Shown: positions 1-10,078 of the stretch, piece by piece
Layout of the letters: each line of letters opens with the position of its first letter
Position numbering within the stretch: the first letter of the stretch is position 1
Source: Cryptomeria japonica
Lineage: Eukaryota; Streptophyta; Pinopsida; Cupressales; Cupressaceae
DNA: 27,500 bases
Reading direction: 5' to 3'
Assembly: GCF_030272615.1 (NCBI RefSeq)
Contig: NW_026729157.1
Span: forward strand, 100,001 to 127,500
Notes under the pieces: generated by a model
What the model was told of the DNA's origin: nothing
Database searches by the model: none
What the model saw: only the letters and a program-made list of their open reading frames with translations
Program-made: the position numbers and the translations under genes

Positions 1-3000
1 GATTGGGACGACTACCAGTGCCAACCCCTTATCCCGCGATGCGTCCGATACACAGATAGTTCCAAGGCGGCCGAGGAGCCTCACCGCATATCAATCGGGG
101 TGCGAGGCGAGGGATGGGGCGGGAAGGCCCCAACGGCTAGACGGAAGAGGCTTCAGGGCCACCTCGGAATGGTCCAAGCATCGGACGCGCTTGGGGCGAC
201 TGCCAGTGCCAACCCCTTATCCCGCGATGCGTCCGATACACAGATGGTTCCAAGGCGGCCGAGGAGCCTCACCGCATAGCAATCGGGGGTGCGAGGCGAG
301 GGATGGGGCGGGAAGGCCCCAACGGCTAGACGGAAGAGGCTTCAGGGCCGCCTAGGAATGGTCCAAGCATCGGACACGCTTGGGGCGACTACCAGTGACA
401 GCCCCCTATCCCGCGATGCGTCCGATACGAAGATGGTTCCAAGGCGGCCGAGGAGCCTCACCGCATAGCAATCGGGGTGCGAGGTGGGGGATGCGGCGAG
501 ATGGCCCCAACGGCTAGACGGAAGAGGCCACAGGGCCGCGTCGGAATAGTCCAAGCATCGGACGCGCTTGGGGCGACTACCAGTGACAACCCCTTATCCC
601 GCGATGCGTCCGATACGAAGATAGTTCCAAGGCGGCCGAGGAGCCTCACCGCATAGCAATCGGGGTGCGAGGTGGGGGATGCGGCGAGATGGCCCCAACG
701 GCTAGACGGAAGAGGCTGCAGGGCCGCCTCGGAATAGTCCAAGCATCGGACGCGCTTGGGGCCACTACCAGTGACAACCCCTTATCCCGCGATGCGTCCG
801 ATACGAAGATAGTTCCAAGGCGGCCGAAGAGCCTCACCGCATAGCAATCGGGGTGCGAGGTGGGGGATGCGGCGAGATGGCCCCAACGGCTAGACGGAAG
901 AGGCCACAGGGCCGCCTCGGAATAGTCCAAGCATCGGACGCGCTTGGGGCGACTACCAGTGACAACCCCTTATCCCGCGATGCGTCCGATACGAAGATAG
1001 TTCCCAGGCGGCCGAGGAGCCTCACCGCATAGCAATCGGGGTGCGAGGCGAGGGATGCGGCGAGATGGCCCCAAAGGCTAGACGGAAGAGGCTGCAGGGC
1101 TGCCTCGGAATAGTCCAAGCATCGGACGCGCTTGGGGCGACTACCACTGCCAACCCCTTATCCCGCGATGCGTCCGATACACAGATAGTTCCGAGGCGGC
1201 CGAGGAGGTGGGGGATGCAGCGAGATGGCCCCAACGGCTAGACGGAAGAGGCTGCAGGGCCGCCTCGGAATAGTCCAAGCATCGGACGCGCTTGGGGCGA
1301 CTACCAGTGACAACCCCTTATCCCGCGATGCGTCCGATACACAGATAGTTCCGAGGCGGCCAAGGAGCCTCACCGCATAGCAATCGTGGTGCGAGGTGGG
1401 GGATGCGGCGAGATGGCCCCAACGGCTAGACGGAAGAGGCTGCAGGGCCGCCTCGAAATGGTCCAAGCATCGGATGCGCTTGGGGCGACTACCACTGCCA
1501 ACCCCTTATCCCGCGATGCGTCCGATACACAGATAGTTCCAAGGCGGCCGAGGAGCCTCACAGCATAGCAATCAGGGTGCGAGGCGAGGGATGCGGCGAG
1601 AAAGCCCCAACGGCTAGAGGGAAGAGGCTTCAGGTCCGCCTCGGAATGGTCCAAGCATCGGACGCGCTTGGGGCGACTACCAGTGACAACCCCTTATCCC
1701 GCGACGCGTCCGATACACAGATAGTTCCAAGGCGGCCGAGGAGCCTCACCGCATAGCAATCGGGGTGCGAGGCGAGGGATGCGGCGAGAAGGACCCAACG
1801 GCTACACGGAAGAGGCTTCGGGGCCGCCTCGGAATGGTCCAAGCATCGGACGCGCTTGGGGCGACTACCAGTGACAACCCCTTATCCCGCGACGCGTCCG
1901 ATACACAGATAGTTCCAAGGCGGCCGAGGAGCCTCACCGCATAGCAATCGGGGTGCGAGGCGAGGGATGCGGCGAGAAGGACCCAACGGCTAGACGGAAG
2001 AGGCTTCGGGTCCGCCTCGGAATGGTCCAAGCATCGGACGCGCTTGGGGCGACTACCAGTGACAACCCCTTATCCCGCGACGCGTCCGATACACAGATAG
2101 TTCCAAGGCGGCCGAGGAGCCTCACCGCATAGCAATCGGGGTGCGAGGCGAGGGATGCGGCGAGAAGGACCCAACGGCTAGACGGAAGAGGCTTCGGGTC
2201 CGCCTCGGAATGGTCCAAGCATCGGACGCGCTTGGGGCGACTACCAGTGACAACCCCTTATCCCGCGACGCGTCCGATACACAGATAGTTCCAAGGCGGC
2301 CGAGGAGCCTCACCGCATAGCAATCGGGGTGCGAGGCGAGGGATGCGGCGAGAAGGACCCAACGGCTAGACGGAAGAGGCTTCGGGTCCGCCTCGGAATG
2401 GTCCAAGCATCGGACGCGCTTGGGGCGACTACCAGTGACAACCCCTTATCCCGCGACGCGTCCGATACACAGATAGTTCCGAGGCGGCCGAGGAGCCTCA
2501 CCGCATAGCAATCGGGGTGCGAGGCGAAGGATGCGGCGAGAAGGACCCAACGGCTAGACGGAAGAGGCTTCGGGTCCGCCTCGGAATGGTCCAAGCATCG
2601 GACGCGCTTGGGGCGACTACCAGTGACAACCCCTTATCCCGCGACGCGTCCGATACACAGATAGTTCCAAGGCGGCCGAGGAGCCTCACCGCATAGCAAT
2701 CGGGGTGCGAGGCGAGGGATGCGGCGAGAAGGACCCAACGGCTAGACGGAAGAGGCTTCGGGGCCGCCTCGGAATGGTCCAAGCATCGAACGCGCTTGGG
2801 GCGACTACCAGTGACAACCCCTTATCCCGCGACGCGTCCGATACACAGATAGTTCCGAGGCGGCCGAGGAGCCTCACCGCATAGCAATCGGGGTGCGAGG
2901 CGAGGGATGCGGCGAGAAGGACCCAACGGCTAGACGGAAGAGGCTTCAGGGCCGCCTCGGAATGGTCCAAGCATCGGACGCGCTTGGGGCGACTACCAGT

Positions 3001-3652
3001 GACAACCCCTTATCCCGCGACGCGTCCGATACACAGATAGTTCCGAGGCGGCCGAGGAGCCTCACCGCATAGCAATCGGGGTGCGAGGCGAGGGATGCGG
3101 CGAGAAGGACCCAACGGCTAGACGGAAGAGGCTTCAGGGCCGCCTCGGAATGGTCCAAGCATCGGACGCGCTTGGGGCGACTACCAATGACAACCCCTTA
3201 TCCCGCGACGCGTCCGATACACAGATAGTTCCGAGGCGGCCGAGGAGCCTCACCGCATAGCAATCGGGGTGCGAGGCGAGGGATGCGGCGAGAAGGACCC
3301 AACGGCTAGACGGAAGAGGCTTCAGGGCCGCCTCGGAATGGTCCAAGCATCGGACGCGCTTGGGGCGACTACCAGTGACAACCCCTTATCCCGCGACGCG
3401 TCCGATACACAGATAGTTCCGAGGCGGCCGAGGAGCCTCACCGCATAGCAATCGGGGTGCGAGGCGAGGGATGCGGCGAGAAGGACCCAACGGCTAGACG
3501 GAAGAGGCTTCAGGGCCGCCTCGGAATGGTCCAAGCATCGGACGCGCTTGGGGCGACTACCGTTGCCAACCCCTTATCCCGCGATGCGTCTGATACACAG
3601 ATAGTTCCGAGGCGGCCGAGGAGCCTCACCGCATAGCAATCGGGTTGCGAGG
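1..3652. repeat. 188-bp satellite array, about 19 units
   Basis: Direct tandem array that enters from the left edge. Taking the recurring GTCCAAGCA as unit start, units begin at 172, 361, 549, 737, 925, 1113, 1273, 1461, 1649, 1837, 2025, 2213, 2401, 2589, 2777, 2965, 3153, 3341 and 3529, a spacing of 188 bp. The exceptions are one 189-bp unit (172) and one 160-bp unit (1113), which lacks 28 bp between GAG direct repeats near 1216. The last unit breaks off near 3652. Two subfamilies are visible: left units carry AGATGGCCCCAACGG, while units from about 1790 carry AGAAGGACCCAACGG and are more uniform. Open frames of 70-94 codons recur on the minus strand in register with the repeat; they are a by-product of the repeat and not genes. 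Function unknown. Confidence 0.97.
3326..3429. repeat. nested inverted repeat in a 188-bp unit (representative)
   Basis: Within one unit an outer arm GGCCGCCTCGGAA (3326-3338) is the exact reverse complement of TTCCGAGGCGGCC (3417-3429). An inner arm GCATCGGACGC (3347-3357) pairs with GCGTCCGATAC (3398-3408) at 10 of 11 positions. The arms nest, so a single strand could fold into a long two-stem hairpin. The same arms recur in nearly every unit; in units with TTCCAAGGCGG one outer pair becomes a G-T type mismatch. Whether it forms cruciforms or a transcript structure is not known. Confidence 0.85.
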
Positions 3653-3892
3653 CAGATTATTGGGAAGGGAACCCCCTGGGATGCGGCTCAAGCAGTGCCC
3701 AAAGGGACTGGAATGCGGAATCACATCGAGAGACCCAAATGCTATACGAGGGCTCAAATCGAATTATCGATTTGGCCACGACATGGACGCATCGGAACGA
3801 CTACCTTTGCCGAACCACTCGCAATTGCATCCATACCGAAACCAATAGACATTTCCGTTAGAGCCCTCGCATAGCATTCGGGAATCTCGCAT

Positions 3893-3980
3893 GCCCCTCT
3901 AAATCGACCAATGCTGGCGCTCAATGAAAATCCGAGCGCTACCACCGTTCGAGCGCCAGCATTGGTCGAGTTAGAGGGGC
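3893..3980. repeat. 30-bp inverted repeat (hairpin)
   Basis: The left arm 3893-3922 and right arm 3951-3980 are reverse complements over 30 positions with one mismatch; the inner 19 positions are perfect. A 28-base loop separates them. The right arm ends 32 bp before the TATATAAG at 4013. Weaker versions of the same hairpin precede the next two TATATAAG sites (arms about 4389-4405/4442-4458 and 4830-4847/4882-4899). This suggests a conserved part of the composite repeat and not a chance palindrome. Confidence 0.9.
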
Positions 3981-4002
3981 ACGGGGGAGAATGCTCCAGT
4001 CA

Positions 4003-4043
4003 ACACCTCCCCTATATAAGTTATTTGTCCGATTCTCGCACAA
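4003..4043. promoter_or_regulatory. TATATAAG block, copy 1
   Basis: The core TATATAAG lies at 4013-4020, preceded by CACCTCCCC and followed by TTATTTGTCCGATTCTC. Read on the minus strand it is CTTATATAGGGG, close to the plant RNA polymerase I start consensus TATA(R)TA(N)GGGG. Read on the plus strand it is a good polymerase II TATA box. Which strand is used, if either, cannot be decided from sequence. Confidence 0.45.
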
Positions 4044-4494
4044 CCGTAGTCTGCCTCGTCGAATCAAACAACGGTCCCAGATTCCGACTTCCGTTCCGTA
4101 GAGACCCAAAAGCTAGATGGAGGCTCGCAAGAAAGAGAGTCGGCGCATAGCAATCGGGTTTCTCGAACGTTTAGGGACCGAGCTCACTTGCGGATAGGGC
4201 AAAATCCGCCAAGCAACCCAAAAGCTAGACGGGGGCTCGAATCGAATCGCCTAGGCGGCCACAACAACGACGTGTTGGATCGACTACCAGTGCCAAACCA
4301 TTCAGCAAGACTAGTCTGTGTCGAGGCCGGATAGAGATTCTCAGAGAGCGCCCGCATAGCATTTAGGAGACCTGCCGCGTCCCTCACACTCGACAAATGG
4401 TGGTGCACGTTTATAAATCCGAGCGATCCCAACCCTTTCAAGCACCAACATCGGTCGAGATAGAGGGGCACGGAGGGGGCTGCGTGAGACAACA

Positions 4495-4533
4495 CAGTCC
4501 CCTATATAAGTTATTTGTCCGATTCTCACACAT
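4495..4533. promoter_or_regulatory. TATATAAG block, copy 2
   Basis: TATATAAG at 4503-4510 is 490 bp after copy 1. The downstream TTATTTGTCCGATTCTCACAC is kept while the surrounding sequence has diverged, so the block is better conserved than its neighbourhood. Confidence 0.45.
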
Positions 4534-4938
4534 CCGAAGAATGGTCATCAAATCGGACAACAGCCCAAACTTCCGACTTCCGTCCCAGAAAGCCCAAGAG
4601 CTATCTAAAACGTTCATGGCCGGAACTCGATCGCGGCTATACCAGTCCGCCAAGCAACCCAAAAGCTAGACTGGAGCTCTAGTCGAATCACCTCTGTGGC
4701 CATTGCAAGGACGTGTTGGAGCGACTACCATTGCCGAACCATTCCGCAGGTCGAGTCCATACCAAGGCCGCATAGAGATTCACGATGAGCTCCTGCATAG
4801 CAATCAGGAGACTTGCCGTGTCCATCACAATCGATAAATCCTGGTGCAAGATTTTTGCATCCGAGCGCTCCAACCAGTCGAGCACCAGCATCAATCGACA
4901 TAAACGGGCACGGGGGGAGGATGCTCGAGAACACTACC

Positions 4939-4943
4939 TCCCC
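4939..4943. repeat. left target-site duplication TCCCC
   Basis: TCCCC directly precedes the 5' LTR and is repeated at 11027-11031 after the 3' LTR. A 5-bp duplication is the usual product of Ty3/gypsy integrase. Confidence 0.93.
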
Positions 4944-5275
4944 TGTAACGGGTCTGCATTGGGCAGAATACTTGCACAGTTTTTGGATCGGGTCCAGCCT
5001 TAGTGGGGTTCCATTTTGCATCGGAACTCTTTCTTTTGCATAGCCGACATGGAGTTGGTGTTTCACACAGCCGACTTAATTCATTTCATCGGCGGGGCCG
5101 ATATGTTTTATTTCTTTGGCGGGGGCCGACATGGGACTTGGCCGATGTTCTTCTTAGCGCGGACTTAACTCATATGAGTCCGGACCTATATGGGCGCTAA
5201 TTTTCCATTGGCGGGATTCCTTTTGGGCCGGCCCTATCCGCCCAACGGCTCTTTTATTTGGGTCCGACCCTCCAG

Positions 5276-5283
5276 TATATAAG
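5276..5283 (+). promoter_or_regulatory. LTR promoter TATA box
   Basis: TATATAAG in the 5' LTR. Transcription would be expected to start roughly 25-35 bp downstream, near 5305-5315, defining the U3/R border. The same octamer occurs at the insertion target. Confidence 0.75.
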
Positions 5284-5649
5284 ATGAGCGGGATGCTCAT
5301 TCTTGGAAAAAAAGCAGAAGCAGATTCAGAATCAGGATCATCAGCGATCAAGCATTCGGCAGCGAGCAGACGAGCAGACAGATGCGAGTCTTCGGCGTCG
5401 CAAGTCTGAGTGCGAGTATTGCAGCGAGGGACTTTATTGCTCAGGCGAGCATTGGGGTCTTGTGACTTGGCGATCTGGCACCTCGAGGAGCTAACTGGTT
5501 CTCCTCTCGAGCGAGCCGATCCCAGTCTGAGTCGAAGGGACTCTTTGTAACTTGTCCGAGTCAGATTGGCTGGCTGGGCAATCCATTTGGGGGCGACCGG
5601 TATTTCTCAATACCGAGTTCTATCCAGCATTGTAATCTTTGAGGATAAT

Positions 5650-5655
5650 AATAAA
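5650..5655 (+). terminator. LTR polyadenylation signal AATAAA
   Basis: AATAAA lies in the second half of the LTR, in a short A/T-rich stretch. The functional copy for the element's transcript would be the equivalent at 10785-10790. Confidence 0.55.
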
Positions 5656-5893
5656 GGATATGGGCACCTCGCCCCACCTTTGAATGTTGTGTTGTCTATT
5701 TTATTCCGCATTGCATCGTATCCTTTTATGCATTCTGGGAGCAAGTCGATCTGCATTTTCATTGTGCATTCCGCTTTAGCGCAATATTGGAAGGGACGAG
5801 GCGTAGGCCGAAGGTCTCTGACCTTGAACGGATCCGAGTCGGGTCGGGACTTGTCGGTGCCGCACAGGCTTAACTCCCAAAGCCCGTGACAGT

Positions 5894-5905
5894 TGGTATC
5901 AGAGC
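5894..5905 (+). other. primer binding site (initiator tRNA-Met)
   Basis: TGGTATCAGAGC starts two bases after the 5' LTR. It is complementary to the 3' end of plant initiator tRNA-Met, the standard primer for plant LTR elements. Confidence 0.93.
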
Positions 5906-5939
5906 TTCGGATCAGATCCGGGGCTGTGCAGATCGAAAG

Positions 5940-8900
5940 ATGGCAGATACAGATAGTCAGCATGAAGTGGAGGTCGTGCAACCTGAGAGTAAGGCTGCGA
6001 AGGTGTCTTCGAAGGGGAAAGATCCGAAGCACCGCGATTGGCTCCAAGACCATGAAAATCGACTCGAGGACTTGGAACAGTCCGACCTCGAGGAGCGCAT
6101 GACGGCAGAGTGGTCGAAGCTGGCGGAACAGATAGAGTCTTTGAGGGAAGAGATCCGCTTCCTCAAAGAGGGGCAACAGATCTTCCATTCGTTGTTGCAG
6201 GGAGGAACGCATGGTTCTAAGGCAACTCGAGTTGGAACTTATGACGGTGAGCGCGATGACAAGGCACTTGATAATTTCTTCTGGGATGTTGAGGAGTACC
6301 TGTCGTGTGCACCGAAGACGTCTGATGAGGCACAGGTCAAGGATATTGCAACATACCTTACCGGCAGTGCGAAGCTGTGGTGGCGAACGCATCAGGCAGA
6401 TGAACGCGCTGGGGAGACGGTGAAACCGATCAAGTCCTGGGCTGACTTGAAGGCAGCGCTTCATGATCAATTCCGACCTGGGAATTCGGATTGGATCATC
6501 CGATCCAGGTTCGATGAACTCAAGCATACCGGCACTATTCGAGAGTATGTCAAGGCATTTCAGGTGTTGGATTTGGAATGCACCAAGTTGAGCGACTTCG
6601 AGAAGTTATTCCTCTTCACTAAGGGTCTGCAACCCTGGGCGAAGGATGAGCTGAGGAGACAGAAAGTTCAGACTTTGGCCGAGGCGATCACAGTTGCGGA
6701 TGGGCTGCTCGATTATAAGGGCGATGCAGCTAGGGGCTTTGGTGGAGCTCGAACAGACTACAAGAAGAACTTCCGCCGGAAAGAGAAGAAGGGAGGCGGA
6801 CCTCCTTCTGATCCTAACGGCGAGCCCAGGAAGAAGAAACCGAAGAAGTCGAATGGAGAAGGCAACCCGAAGAAGAAAGATCACACACAGACTGAGAAGA
6901 AGAAGGATCGTGATCCAGGGTGTTTCATCTGTGGCAAAGATGATCACTGGGCACGGAGCTGTCCAGATCGGAGTAGGATCAACGCGCTGTTGTTCGAGGA
7001 GAAGAAGTTGCCCGCAATGAGCACCTTGCAACTCCTGAATGCAGTGCAACATTCTACCGAAGTGGCCGATAAGCACGAGTTGTGTTTTGTGGAGACTTTC
7101 TTTGGCAACAAGAAGGTGCTAGCTATGGTGGATTCAGGTGCCACCCACAACTACATCTCCGCATCCCGAGCGAAGAAGCTTGGACTCAAGATCGAGCCTA
7201 CTACAAATCAGTTCAAGGCGGTGACCGCACCCGCGCAGCAGGTGAGCGGTGAGATCCATAAGGAAGTCATCCGAGTTGGGTCGTGGCAGGGTGTGCTTGA
7301 TTTGATCGCCATTGGAATGAATGAGTTCGATCTCATACTCGGGCAGGAGTTCTTGAGGTCGGCATCAGCAGCTGTGGTGCCACACTTGAGCTGTTTGCTG
7401 ATATTGGATCCGAGCAGACCAAGTATGGTTCCGATGATGAAGAGCGTGGAACAGGATCTCCTGTTGAATGCGCTCAGTGCTAAGCAGGTTGGCAAGGGAA
7501 GGCGGGAGGAGTTGTTTTTGGCCGCACTGATTGGAGATTGGGATGAAGGAGAGTCGTCAGGACCCTCTAACACCTCGGCGATCCAGGATGTGTTGTCCGA
7601 GTTTGCGGATGTTATGCCAGACCAGCTCCCAGCTGTGTTACCACCGAGGAGGCACGTTGATCACAGGATCGAACTGGAGTCAGGGGCAAGACCACCAGCG
7701 AAGGCTCCTTATCGACTCTCCGCACCAGAGATGGAAGAGTTGAGGAAGCAGTTGGCAGAGCTCGCTGAGGCAGGATACTTGCGTCCCTCCAGATCACCTT
7801 ATGCTGCTCCAGTATTGTTCCAGCGCAAGAAGGATGGAAGCCTTCGGATGTGTGTGGACTATCGAGCTTTGAACAAGCTCACCATCAAGAACAAGTATCC
7901 GTTACCTCTCATAGCGGATAGCTTTGATCGACTGGTCGATGCAAGAGTGTTCACCAAGTTGGACCTGAGGCAGGGTTACTATCAGATCAGGATCGCGCCA
8001 GGTGATGAGGAGAAGACCGCGATCACGACGAGGTATGGTAGCTATGAATTCTTGGTTATGCCTTTTGGTCTCACTAACGCTCCTGCAACCTTCAGCACCT
8101 TGATGAACGATGTGTTTCGCTCATTATTGGACAAGTGCGTTGTTGTGTATCTGGATGACATTTTGGTATACAGTCGAGACATGGAGGAACACAAGCGGCA
8201 CCTTCAGGAGGTGTTTGCTTTGTTGAGAGAACATCAGCTGTTCGCAAAGAAGGAAAAGTGTGCTTTTGCGCAGGAGGAAGTGCCGTTTCTGGGCCATATT
8301 CTTGGTCATGGCCAGATCCGACCAGACCCGGAGAAGCTTCAGGCAATCCGAGACTGGGAGCCGCTTCGCAATGTGCATGAGGTGAGACAGTTCCTTGGTT
8401 TAGCTAACTACTATCGCAAGTTTGTAGCAGGCTATTCCCGGATTGCGAGCCCCTTGACGGATCTGTTGAAGAAGGACCGCGGATGGAAATGGGGCGATAA
8501 GCAGCAGACAGCATTTGAGTTGCTAAAAGACAAGTTGACTGAGGAGCCAGTCCTTGCTTTGCCGAAATATGGCCAACCTTTTGAGGTCCAAACCGATGCG
8601 TCCGACTATGCCATGGGTGGAGTTTTGATGCAGGATGGACTCCTGTACTTTGCCGCAAACCGAGTCTACCTTCCGAAGTGGAGAGATGTTCGCAAGGAGG
8701 TCTTGCAGGAGTGTCATGATTCCGTTTGGGCAGGGCATCCGGGACAGAAGCGAACAATGGCCTTGTTGGAAAGAGGCTTCTACTGGCCTAACATGAGGGA
8801 CGATGTTGAGAGGTATGTGAGGACTTGCCTCACTTGTCAGCAAGACAAAGCTCAGATGTTGCAGCCGGCGGGCTTGTTGCGTCCTCTCCCCGTTCCTGTG

Positions 8901-9998
8901 CGACCTTGGGCAAGTGTGAGCATGGACTTCATCACACAGTTGCCGGAGGTAGATGGACATTCTAGCATCATGGTCGTGGTAGACAGGTTCAGTAAGTATG
9001 CAATATTCATTGCATGTAAGACCTCGTGTCCAGCCGAGGAGGTGGCCGAGCTCTTTTTCAAGAATGTGGTCAAAAACTGGGGTATACCTTTGAGCATTGT
9101 AAGTGATCGGGACCCTCGATTCACTTCGAACTTCTGGCAGGAGTTGTTCAAGATTGTTGGGACCCGACTCCTGATGAGTTCGGGGTTCCATCCCCAGACT
9201 GATGGACAGACAGAGCGGATTAATGGCATCCTCGAAGACTACCTAAGGCACTTCGTAGTCTCGGATCAGGGGAACTGGCCTAAGCTGCTGGATGTGGCCC
9301 AGTTCTCCTACAATCTGCAGAGGAGTGAGTCCTCGAAGTTCAGTCCTTTTGAGTTGGCTACGGGCCAACAACCTCTTTCACCCCACACAGTCTTGGCAGG
9401 ATACCAAGGCGAGAATGTTGATGCAACAGAACGACTGAAGAGCTGGAATGAGAAGGTGGACTTGGCTCGTTACCATCTCACCCAGGCTTCAGACAGGATG
9501 AAGAAGTTTGCTGACAGACACAGGCGTCGATTGGAGTTTGATGTTGGCGACAAAGTTTTGGTTCGCATGGATCAGGACCGATTCAAAGTCCCAAAGGGGC
9601 TGAGTGCTTCGTTGGTCAGACGATTTGATGGACCTTTCGAAGTCATTCGGAAGATCAATCCCGTCGCCTACCAACTCAACTTACCCCTCCATCTCAAGAC
9701 TCATCCTGTTTTCCACGTCTCTCAGTTGAGACCGCATCATCCAGATGACGAAGATCTGATAAGAAATATTCCGAACAGAGGCCCGGCGAATGTGTTGGAC
9801 AATCCGGACCGCAGAGTCAGCCAGGTCCTTGCAATGCGAACACGAGGAGGAGGCAAGAACGGCATCCGTGAGTTCTTGGTGATGTTCGAAGGACAGGGAC
9901 GCGACTCCGCTTCCTGGGAACGCAGTGAGTCGTTATGGCGAGACGAGGAGATAATCATGGAATTCCTCTCCAGGAGGAACCCGCCCAGACAGGAGTAG
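5940..9998 (+). CDS. Gag-Pol polyprotein of a Ty3/gypsy chromovirus (RNase H mostly deleted)
   Basis: Self-processed polyprotein for particle formation, reverse transcription and integration. The frame is open from 5886, but that ATG lies in U5 across the LTR end; the ATG at 5940 (MADTDSQ) after the primer site is preferred, giving 1352 residues. Domains: coiled coil about 38-80; Gag core with W147-W148; basic K/R/G linker about 270-325; CX2CX4HX4C zinc knuckle 328-341; protease DSGA 398-401; reverse transcriptase with YLDD at 737-740 and FLG near 783. RNase H keeps only its start (TDAS, D886) and jumps at about residue 898 into the pre-integrase segment. Integrase: zinc region H926/H933 and C963/C966, then D996, D1056, E1092 (DD35E). 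The tail 1291-1352 (RRVSQVL...FLVMFEG...SWERSESLW) resembles a chromodomain. There are no stops or frameshifts. At this length it is roughly 150-200 residues shorter than I would expect for a full chromovirus polyprotein. Confidence 0.95.
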   Translation: MADTDSQHEVEVVQPESKAAKVSSKGKDPKHRDWLQDHENRLEDLEQSDLEERMTAEWSKLAEQIESLREEIRFLKEGQQIFHSLLQGGTHGSKATRVGTYDGERDDKALDNFFWDVEEYLSCAPKTSDEAQVKDIATYLTGSAKLWWRTHQADERAGETVKPIKSWADLKAALHDQFRPGNSDWIIRSRFDELKHTGTIREYVKAFQVLDLECTKLSDFEKLFLFTKGLQPWAKDELRRQKVQTLAEAITVADGLLDYKGDAARGFGGARTDYKKNFRRKEKKGGGPPSDPNGEPRKKKPKKSNGEGNPKKKDHTQTEKKKDRDPGCFICGKDDHWARSCPDRSRINALLFEEKKLPAMSTLQLLNAVQHSTEVADKHELCFVETFFGNKKVLAMVDSGATHNYISASRAKKLGLKIEPTTNQFKAVTAPAQQVSGEIHKEVIRVGSWQGVLDLIAIGMNEFDLILGQEFLRSASAAVVPHLSCLLILDPSRPSMVPMMKSVEQDLLLNALSAKQVGKGRREELFLAALIGDWDEGESSGPSNTSAIQDVLSEFADVMPDQLPAVLPPRRHVDHRIELESGARPPAKAPYRLSAPEMEELRKQLAELAEAGYLRPSRSPYAAPVLFQRKKDGSLRMCVDYRALNKLTIKNKYPLPLIADSFDRLVDARVFTKLDLRQGYYQIRIAPGDEEKTAITTRYGSYEFLVMPFGLTNAPATFSTLMNDVFRSLLDKCVVVYLDDILVYSRDMEEHKRHLQEVFALLREHQLFAKKEKCAFAQEEVPFLGHILGHGQIRPDPEKLQAIRDWEPLRNVHEVRQFLGLANYYRKFVAGYSRIASPLTDLLKKDRGWKWGDKQQTAFELLKDKLTEEPVLALPKYGQPFEVQTDASDYAMGGVLMQDGLLYFAANRVYLPKWRDVRKEVLQECHDSVWAGHPGQKRTMALLERGFYWPNMRDDVERYVRTCLTCQQDKAQMLQPAGLLRPLPVPVRPWASVSMDFITQLPEVDGHSSIMVVVDRFSKYAIFIACKTSCPAEEVAELFFKNVVKNWGIPLSIVSDRDPRFTSNFWQELFKIVGTRLLMSSGFHPQTDGQTERINGILEDYLRHFVVSDQGNWPKLLDVAQFSYNLQRSESSKFSPFELATGQQPLSPHTVLAGYQGENVDATERLKSWNEKVDLARYHLTQASDRMKKFADRHRRRLEFDVGDKVLVRMDQDRFKVPKGLSASLVRRFDGPFEVIRKINPVAYQLNLPLHLKTHPVFHVSQLRPHHPDDEDLIRNIPNRGPANVLDNPDRRVSQVLAMRTRGGGKNGIREFLVMFEGQGRDSASWERSESLWRDEEIIMEFLSRRNPPRQE
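8595..8642 (+). other. in-frame RNase H deletion scar
   Basis: The codons for [14 protein letters not shown], the start of RNase H, are followed at once by [16 protein letters not shown]. In relatives that segment lies after RNase H, just before the integrase zinc region. The join lies around 8631-8640, in CAGGATGGACTC. The remaining RNase H catalytic acidic residues and the tether are absent, yet the frame is kept. Confidence 0.82.
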
Positions 9999-10066
9999 AT
10001 TTCTGGGTCAATGCCTCCCAGTGCTTTGTGCAGGGGTGCTGGCGTCGAGGGCGCCGCCACTAGTTT
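9999..10066 (+). other. 3' untranslated stretch of the retroelement
   Basis: A short non-coding interval between the gag-pol stop (TAG 9996-9998) and the purine tract. No second open frame such as env is present. Confidence 0.8.
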
Positions 10067-10078
10067 AGTGGGGGAGGA
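10067..10078 (+). other. polypurine tract
   Basis: AGTGGGGGAGGA ends directly at the TG of the 3' LTR. This is the position and composition expected of the plus-strand primer for reverse transcription. Confidence 0.9.

Larger units (their letters stand above)
3653..4943. repeat. diverged composite repeats (about 440-490 bp)
   Basis: About three degenerate units lie between the satellite and the retroelement. Each has a module starting CCCAAAAGCTAGA, then GGCCAC, CGACTACC and ending CGCATAGCAATCGG (about 3733-3885, 4213-4373 and 4650-4812, plus a shortened one at 4107-4157). That module aligns in order with the 188-bp satellite unit. It is followed by an inverted-repeat segment and a TATATAAG block. 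No protein-coding gene is seen here; the short open frames have no family features. Confidence 0.8.
4944..5891 (+). repeat. 5' LTR
   Basis: It begins TGTAACGGG and ends CCGTGACA, with TG/CA termini. It matches 10079-11026 at a constant offset of 5135 bp. U3 carries three GCCGAC motifs (5043, 5070, 5125) and a TATA box at 5276. AATAAA at 5650 marks the likely polyadenylation region. Small open frames inside the LTR occur identically in the other LTR and are not genes. Confidence 0.97.

Noticed and set aside
342-3534. Series of 70-94-codon minus-strand frames (MDHSEA... type) in the satellite
   Set aside because: They repeat in register with the 188-bp unit with no independent start context, and change wherever the satellite changes.
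1-3652. CRISPR-like regular repeats
   Set aside because: Units are contiguous 188-bp direct repeats without unique spacers, and the DNA is eukaryotic.
5886-5939. Upstream in-frame ATG as the start of gag-pol
   Set aside because: It lies in U5 and the codons would run across the LTR end and the primer binding site; ATG 5940 fits the usual layout better.
5607-6527. 306-codon minus-strand frame over the LTR end and gag
   Set aside because: It is antisense to the clear gag-pol frame and LTR and has no domain; likewise the smaller antisense frames within pol.
9999-10078. Possible env-like third gene
   Set aside because: Only 80 bases separate the pol stop from the 3' LTR, filled by a short untranslated stretch and the purine tract.
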